DNA from: Phocoena phocoena
Taxonomy: Eukaryota > Chordata > Mammalia > Artiodactyla > Phocoenidae
Direction of reading: 5' to 3'
Assembly (NCBI RefSeq): GCF_963924675.1
Contig: NC_089219.1
Coordinates: forward strand, 152,168,288-152,232,287
Length of the DNA stretch: 64,000 nt
The position numbers were made by a program, and so were the translations under genes. Position 1 is the first letter of the stretch, and the number at the start of each line of letters is the position of its first letter. This document shows positions 49,301 through 57,900 of the stretch, piece by piece. The notes below the pieces were generated by a model that searched no databases, was not told where the DNA came from, and worked only from the letters and a program-made list of their open reading frames with translations.

Positions 49301-52300
49301 CAATCGGAGGGGCACCTCATCCACTGTGGAATGTTTCGTCTCCTGCTGTCTACATAATTTTTAAAAAGTCATCGGTATATTTCCTTTCTATTCTGTTAAA
49401 GGATAATACTAAGTTACAGGCTGTTTCATCAGTAACTTTTTCATGTGGATATTTCTGTAACTCTAGAGAGAATGGAGGGAACTCAATTAATGTCTCCCCA
49501 CTTCACTGAGTGAGGAATGAAAATCGAGAGGTAGGAATTTTATATGAGTTTATATAGTATTTTAGGGATGAGTGACAGAAAGGGATGCCATTCCAACTTC
49601 CATAGTAGTTTGCAGTTATGTGACATCTGCTTATCCCTTTGGGGTGTGCGCGTGTGCATGTGTACATGTGTGTGGAGGGGAGGGTGGGTAGATGTGATTA
49701 TGCATCCAGGAAGAAAAAGTATTACTTAATGAATGCTCACGGTCCGCCAATCTCTGAGCTATGTTACATATACCTTATTTAATTCTCACAGGTATCCTCA
49801 TGAGGTAGATATTCTTATCCCCATATAATAGGTGAGGAAGCCAAAGCTGAGGACCTGATAAGTCATATTTCTTTCTTCTTTTTCCTTCCCAGCTGGAAGC
49901 TGGCCACTCAGGCCGGTTGGAGAAAACTGAAGATCTATGGCTGAAGGTTCGGAAAGATCATGCTCCCCGCCTGGCCCGCCTTTCGCTGGAAAGCCGTTCT
50001 TTACAGGATGTCTTGCTGCATCGTGAGTCCTTATATTTTTTCCCTAGTAAATTGGAGGAGGAAGGTTCTGGATACCTGACATCCTCATGTCCAACCCTGG
50101 AGAACCCCAGTGTCTAAAGCTGCTTCCCTGTGAGGCTGCCTAAACGCCCATTGATGTATTTTTGAATTTCTGATGAAGTCTGTTTGGTCCTGCTATTTAT
50201 ATAGTTCAAATAACACAACCAAAGTTTATTCAAATTAAACCAGTTAGGTTACTACTGGTTTAGAAAACATCCAAATTTCTTCCCCTGGCATAATTATGAC
50301 TTCCTGCTTCTAGGCAGGTCCACGTCTAAGAATCTTAGGGAGGTTGCCCAGCAAGTTCCCATCCTTCCTGCCTTACCTCTGTCTCTGTACCTTATAGGTA
50401 AACCTAAACTGGGACAGGAACTGGGCCGGGGCCAGTATGGTGTGGTGTACCTGTGTGACAACTGGGGGGGACACTTCCCTTGTGCCCTCAAGTCAGTTGT
50501 CCCTCCAGACGAGAAGCACTGGAATGACCTAGCTTTGGAGTTCCACTACATGAGGTGGGTTCTGGTCTCATTCATCTTCGTGGGGAACGATCCAGAGAAG
50601 AAGCTTAGAAGCCTGGTATAAATTTTGTACCAAGAGCTATAGTAAACCTATGTCTCAAAATGTTGTAGACCAGTATTCCAGTGTCTGGCCCAGAAATGTG
50701 CTCTCTTCAAGGCCTTTCCTGCCTCTACCTGCCCTTTCCCCACCATCCTAATTTCTCAGACCCATCCTTCCATTTGACTTTCTTCTTTAGTCCTTAAGGC
50801 CTGTCAGTTTTTAGATTCCATAATTCTCTGTCCTCGTTAGAGAGGCCATTCTCTTTGCCCTCTCGCTGTACTGAGGGCTATTACCTCTGGGCCTGGACTA
50901 TGCACGGTCTCAGGGTTATTTCTTCCACCGTAGTGACATGCTACGCAAGGTTAGCTCTAGCCCAGACCTTTCCGCTCCTCACCAGGTCTCTGCCGAAGCA
51001 TGAGCGATTGGTGGATCTGCACGGTTCCGTCATCGACTACAACTATGGTGGTGGCTCCAGCATCGCTGTGCTGCTCATTATGGAGCGGCTGCACCGGGAC
51101 CTCTACAGTGGGCTGAAGGTGAGGCAGGGCAAGGAGGGAGTGAGGTCCAGCTGGCAGCCAGATCCACAGGTTCCTTTCTGGCCTTTCCTCCTTTCTTCTT
51201 TATTCAGAGCCTCTAGCTCTCATAAGACAATGTTGGAGTAATCAAGCTTTATTACCTTCATTTCCAAAAAACCTTAAAAATGTCTCAGAACATGTTTTTT
51301 TGCCAAGTTTATATCCAGAATACTGCAGTTCACCACTTTTACCTCTCGTGGTAGTGTAAAAATCTAGACTACACAGAAGAGCAGAAAAGCTTTCTATAAC
51401 TCTGCTATTCTTTCTCTTTTTTCGTCCTCAGTGAATTAAGCTAGTTTTTATTGTCAACAAATATTTATTAGTGACTACTTTGTACAAGGCCCTGTATTAA
51501 GCAACATAAGGGGATGTGAAAAAGTATAATTGGCCAGGGGCTTTTAAAAGAATTGTAGGGACTTCCCTGGTGGTGCAATGGTTAAGAATCCGCCTGTCAG
51601 TGCAGGGGACACGGATTTGATCCCTAGTCTGGGAAGATCCCACATTCCGCGGAGCAACTAACCCCCACGCCACAACCACTGAGCCCGTGTGCTGCAACTA
51701 CTGAAGCCCGCGTGCCTAGAGCCCGCGCTCTGCAACAGGAGAAGCCAGCGCGATGAGAAGCCCGCGCACCACAATGAAGAGTAGCCCCTGCTCACCACAA
51801 CTAGAGAAAGCCCGCACGTAGCAATGAAGACCCAACACAGCCAAAAATAAATTCAAAAAAAATTTTTTAAAATAAAATAATTGTAGTCAGTGAATATTTC
51901 ATGAACAGGTGGCATTTGAGTTGGATAAATGAACCCTGATGGGTAAAAGTTGGGCAGATGGAAAGAAGAGGTCATACCGGGGGAAGGAATAGCTTAGTGC
52001 CCAGAACATTTGAAGGACACTGACTGTGTTGGAGGAGCTGGTTCATTTGGGGAATAGAGGGGAGATAATATGCAAAGAAATGTTGGGAACAAATTATAGA
52101 AGACCAAAAACGTTAAAAGTTCCATAGCATTCAAATTCTGCCGTAGACAGTGAGAAGTGGAAGATTTTGAATGACGGTGAAATACCCTCAGTTGGATGTT
52201 GAGTTCCCCTCATCTAAAACAGCCACCAGCAGGGAAATAGAGAGGTTTCTTTTGTTTGTCCTCTACATTGGAGCTGGAAAAGCTAACCCCAGAGTATCTG

Positions 52301-53469
52301 GTAGGTCCCTTCTCACAGGTGCCTCTTGTACCAGTTTATATGGAATAAGACAGAAGAATCCTCAGAAATGCTTGCAGGAGCCATGAGAAATCAATATGGT
52401 GAATAAAATGACTCTGCAAGTGGCTTTCCTTCTTCATTTCAGGGCAGTTAAGCTAAGCACCATGTGATGCTCTTCCGTAAGTGGGTTAGAGAACCATATA
52501 TGGGCTTTTGGATGAGTGATATAACATTCTCCAGAATTCAAGAGACCCTAAATTGGAGGCTTGGTAGAAGTAAGATGGGTGACTTTGGTATTTGAATCCA
52601 TAAAACCAAAGGCTAACCAGTCCTACAAAGCAATGGAAGTAAATCTGCCTGAGAGTCCTAGAAATACTCACTTTGAGCCTCTACGGCAGTTCTAAGTTTG
52701 TTCAGGGTTAGAGATACACTCATGCCTTCAGGCGTTTGGTTGTGGCTCTCCTAGTCACATTTGGGGATCATCCGGCTGGCCTAAGTGCTGCCTCCAAGGG
52801 ATCTGACCTGGCCTTTATGGCTTGCCCTTCCTTGCTTTTCCTTTATTTCCCTCTCCTGACTGCCTTCTTCTTCCCTTATTCTCATCCACTTTTCTGTCCT
52901 TGTGTACCCTAGTGTGGTCAGTCTTTCAGTATCTCACAGAAGGAACTCTTCGTTGGTATAAGCAAGTTGGATTGAGGAGTTGTCTTCTTAGTGACAGGTA
53001 AACCCTTTTGTCTCCCCAAGGCTGGGCTGACCCTGGAGACCCGTTTGCAGATAGCCCTAGATGTGGTGGAAGGAATCCGCTTCCTGCACAGCCAGGGACT
53101 TGTCCACCGTGATATCAAACTGAAAAATGTGTTGGTAAGTAAGAGCTGTTTCCCCAAGATAACTCCCTGTCTCTATGTGTAAGTGACCTTTGGAGGGAGG
53201 TACACATGCATGTAAATTCGGTCACAGGAAAGGACTGTGGCCAGTTAACAGCAGAGTGGATGGATGGCATCTTGGACTTGAAGCTTAGGGAGGACTTGCA
53301 TCATAGGCCTAGCTTATATTGCTTAAGACTTTTTCTCCCAACACTGTTGAGAAAATTTAAACTCACAGAAAAGCTAAAAGAGTGGTACAATGAAGACCCA
53401 CATACTGTTCACCCAGATTCATATACTCTTTCCTATTGTAGTCTCTCTTTGTTTCTCTCTCTCTCTTTC

Positions 53470-53506
<37 letters not shown>

Positions 53507-54946
53507 TTTTTACTGAACTATATGAGAGTAACTTGCAGATAAAACTTTACTCCTATATACTTCAGCTTGTATCTTCTAAGGAAAAGGACATTCTTCCACT
53601 TAATTAAAATGCCATTATTCACACCCAAGAAGTTTAAATTGATACAATATTATTAGTTAATACAGTCTATATTAACATTTTCCAGTTGTCCCAAATACGT
53701 TCAACTATCCCAAATATGGTCTGTTTGTTTGTTTGGCCCAAGATCCAATCCAAGGATCATACAGTGCATTTTGTCATGTTTCTTTAGCCTCTTAGTCTAG
53801 AATAGTCCTGCCTTTTTTTTGCTTTTGTGACATTGATATTTTTGAGGATTCCAGGTCTTGTTATTGCTTAGGGTTTGAGGTGCTGGATGAGGACTGAGAT
53901 GGGTAAATACACCTTAAAAGGTAAGATAGTCATGAACCTACCAGTCCTGTTATCTAAGTTATAAAGAATCTTTTGACATACTCCTTTTGAAAATATATTG
54001 GATTATCACTGAAGTGTCTCTGGCAACACTTAAATGATATATAAAGAGGGCTTCCCTGGTGGCGCAGTGGTTGAGAATCCGCCTGCCAATGCAGGGGACA
54101 CAGGTTCGAGCCCTGGTCTGGGAAGATCCCACATGCCATGGAGCAACTAAGCCTGTGAGCCACAACTACTGAGCCCACGTGCCACAACTACTGAAGTCCA
54201 CGCGCCTAGAGCCCGTGCCCCGAAACAAGAGAAGCCACCACAATGAGAAGCCCACGCACCATAACGAAGAGTAGCCCCCGCTCGCCGCAACTAGAGAAAG
54301 CCCGCTTGCAGCAATGAAGACCCAACACAGCCAAAAAATAAATAAATAAATAAATTTATTTTTAAAAATGATATATAAAGATGATAGCAGTTTTGGGGGG
54401 AGGGAAGTATCTTCCTAAAATTCTAGGCTGAAACCTAAGAGGCTTGTCAATAGCCAAATGAGACAGATTTTTTTTTTAATTTTTATTTTTATTGAAGTAT
54501 AGTTGATTTATAATATGTTAGTTTCTGGTGTACAGCAAAATGATTCAGTTCTACATATATATTCCTTTTCATATTCTTTTCCATTTTATGTTATTACAAG
54601 ATATTGAATGTAGTTCCCCGTGTTATACAATAGGATCTTGTTGTTTATCTGTTTTATATATAGAAGTTGGTATATGCTAATCCCAAACTCCTAATTTGTC
54701 CCTCCCCTACCCCCTTTCCCCTTTGGTAACCATAAGTTTGTTTTCTGTATCTGTGAGTCTGCTTCTGTTTTGTAAATAAGTTCATTTGTGTCATATTTTA
54801 GATTCCACATAGAATTGATACCACATATTTGTCTTTTTCTGTCTGACTCACTTCACTTCTTTTGATAATCTCTAGTTCCATCCATGTTACTGTACTATTT
54901 CATTCTTTTTTATGGCTGAGTAGTATTCCATTGTATAGATATATAC

Positions 54947-54999
<53 letters not shown>

Positions 55000-57900
55000 T
55001 TCTTTATCCATTCACCTGGGACAGATTTATTGTCTTGGACCTCAGGAAAGGAAACTAGAGGGAATTAAAAAACCCTCCTCAGCTGACTAGAGGACCTCAA
55101 CCTTCTTATTTAGCAACTTCCTGCCCTGGGTTCTGGAGGTCAGAGGAGAATAATCAGGAACTAATAATACTTTCCTCAGTGCCCTTCATTTATTCATTCT
55201 TCCAAGATTTGCTAAGCTCCTGATATGTGCTAGGCACTATGCTAAGTGCTGGGGGTACAAAGATGAAAAAGGCAGTCCTTGCCATCAGGTTGTTTACAGT
55301 ACGGGGAGAAGACAGTAATGGGAGTGAATCTAGAGACAGGGAGAATAGAGGCAGAGTTGATTAAGTACTGCTGTGAGGTAGATGCCTACTTTTGAGCTTG
55401 GGTATGCAGCTGAGCGCTACGTGCAGGACTAGGCATAGGATGACTCTCACCCTGCTTTGTTGGCAGTTGGACAAGCAGAACCGTGCCAAGATCACTGACT
55501 TAGGATTCTGCAAGCCAGAGGCCATGATGTCAGGCAGCATTGTGGGGACACCAATTCATATGGCCCCTGAACTTTTCACAGGTAAGCTGGAGGGCAGGGA
55601 GTGGGTTTGGGCAGGGCTCCGTGTTTTAACCAAGTGCTACCCTTTGGGCTAAGTAGTATCCACAAGTACTGCTGGCAGTTCTGGTACAGGCAGGGGAGAA
55701 ACCAGCACAGGGGAAACCTAAGAAAAGTAGGGGGACAAGTGAAGAGGTAAAGGGGCAAGAAAGAAAAGTGTAAGTGGGAGTCACCAACTGTTGTTTTGGA
55801 TGTCTCTCTGGGCTATTAGTGCCATCATTGCCATAGTCAACCAATTATTTAATCCTAAAGTATTGATTGAATAACTCCTGTATAATAAGAGTTGTCCTCT
55901 ATCATTAAAGAACTTACAGTTGACAGAGATATATTGAGAGGTAAAATAATTAAGAAGCAGTATAAGACAACATGTGACTAAGTGCTACATAATGTTGGTG
56001 TTCAGAGAAGAAATGTTAGATGGTTTTGTGGTAGAGGTGAAATTCTGGATAGAAACTGAATGAGATCTGGAAAATTTGGTAGGTGGGAAGGGAAGTCAAT
56101 ATACTTATTAATATATTCTTTGAGCTAGGCACTGTGGGTATGTTATATCATATATTTTGTTCCATTTAATCCTCATGCCAATTCTGTGGTGATATTGATG
56201 CATTTTTATGTCCATGTCATGGATTAAGTTGAGGCCAGATTGATGAAGAAACCCACCCCAAAACACTGAGCTAGAAATAATGAGGCTGGGGTTGGAATTT
56301 AGGTCTTTCTGTCTCTAGAGTCCAACCATGTTAGGTAGGAGAGAAAATTCTGGAGGCTGGGGGAGAGGAAATAGGAGCAAAATTGCCGATTAGAAATAAG
56401 CATGACAGGAAAGAAATCAGTTCGGGAAGTAATAGCAAACAAGTTGGACGTAAGATATATTTGAGCTTGAAATTTATGCAGTGGAGTGAAGGCTTGATGT
56501 GAAAGAAGTAAGGAGCTCTTGGGCTTTTGAACAGGTGAGGGATGAAAAGAGATGTTCATGGAAATGTTTAGTAGCAGTAGGTAAGGCAGATTGAGTGGCA
56601 AGAGCCACGTAGGGAGACCAGTAGTGGAGACCAGACCTAGGATTAAGTTGGTAGTAGTGCTGAAACAAAAAATGTTACAGATTTGAGATCAATTCAGAGG
56701 AAGGATGGGCAAGATTTTGTAATTAACTTGATACGGGTGATGAACAGAAATGAATGACTAAAAGATGACTCCAAGGTTTTGAGCCTGAATGGATGAGGAA
56801 GGTTGTTGGGTCATCGCCAGGGAAGGTGGAAAGGGAATGGCAGGTCACTTGTTAGTATTGGTAAGACTTAAAATTAGTAATTTATAATATTTGGATTTCT
56901 CTCATTAGCCACAAGTCTTCCCCCAACCCTTCACTGAGGGATACATATAAGGATTAGGAGTTAGTTGGATAGCTGTAGTCCTACGCACATTGAAAAGAAA
57001 TAGACAGTCATCATTTTTCTTTCCTTGACTTTTAAAAAAATTTCTATTCCCACTTTTATTATTTTATCTTGGCTACTTCATATTTAAATTCATTTGATTA
57101 TTTCTACTGCAGTTCATCCTACTGCTGTAAAAATAATCTTTCTAAAATATTTTCTTCATGTCACCTCCTGCTCTAAAGGATAAATGAAAAAAAAAAAAAA
57201 AAAGGATAAATGACTCCTGCTGCCCATCAAATCCAGACTCTTCTGTCCGACTTTAAAAATCTTTATGTTATGGTTGCAACCTATCTACCCACCTGTATTT
57301 CCCAACTTTATTTCCCTAACATGACTTCAGGATTAATCTTTTTGATTGTCCCATTAAAATGAAGGCCCGGACTTCCCTGGTGGCACAGTGGTTAAGAATC
57401 CGCCTGCCAATGCAGGGGACACGGGTTCAGTCCCTGGTCCGGGAAGATCCCACATGCCGCAGAGCAACTAAGCCCGTGAGCCACAACTACTGAGCCTGTG
57501 CTCTAGAGCCTGTGAGCCACAACTACTGAGCCCGAGTGCTGCAGCTACTGATGCCCGCGTGCCTGGAGCCGGTGCTCCGTGACAGGAGGAACCCCTGCAA
57601 TGAGAAGCCCGTGCACCGCAGCGAAGAGTGGCCCCTGCTCGCTGCAACTGGAGAGGACCCGTGTGCAGCAGCCAAGACCCGACACAGCCAAAAATGAATG
57701 AATGAAAGAATAAATAAATAAATTGATTTATTTTAAAAATAAAAAAAGTACTTCACACAAACAACAATCAAATACAAAATATAATGACTATCAGTGAAAT
57801 ATAAAATAAATAAATTAAAATAAAATAAAAGGCCTATTTTCCTTCCCCTTTGTCAAGCTCTAGTCTTGGCTCTTTTAATCTTTAGCCCTCCCAGTGCCAT

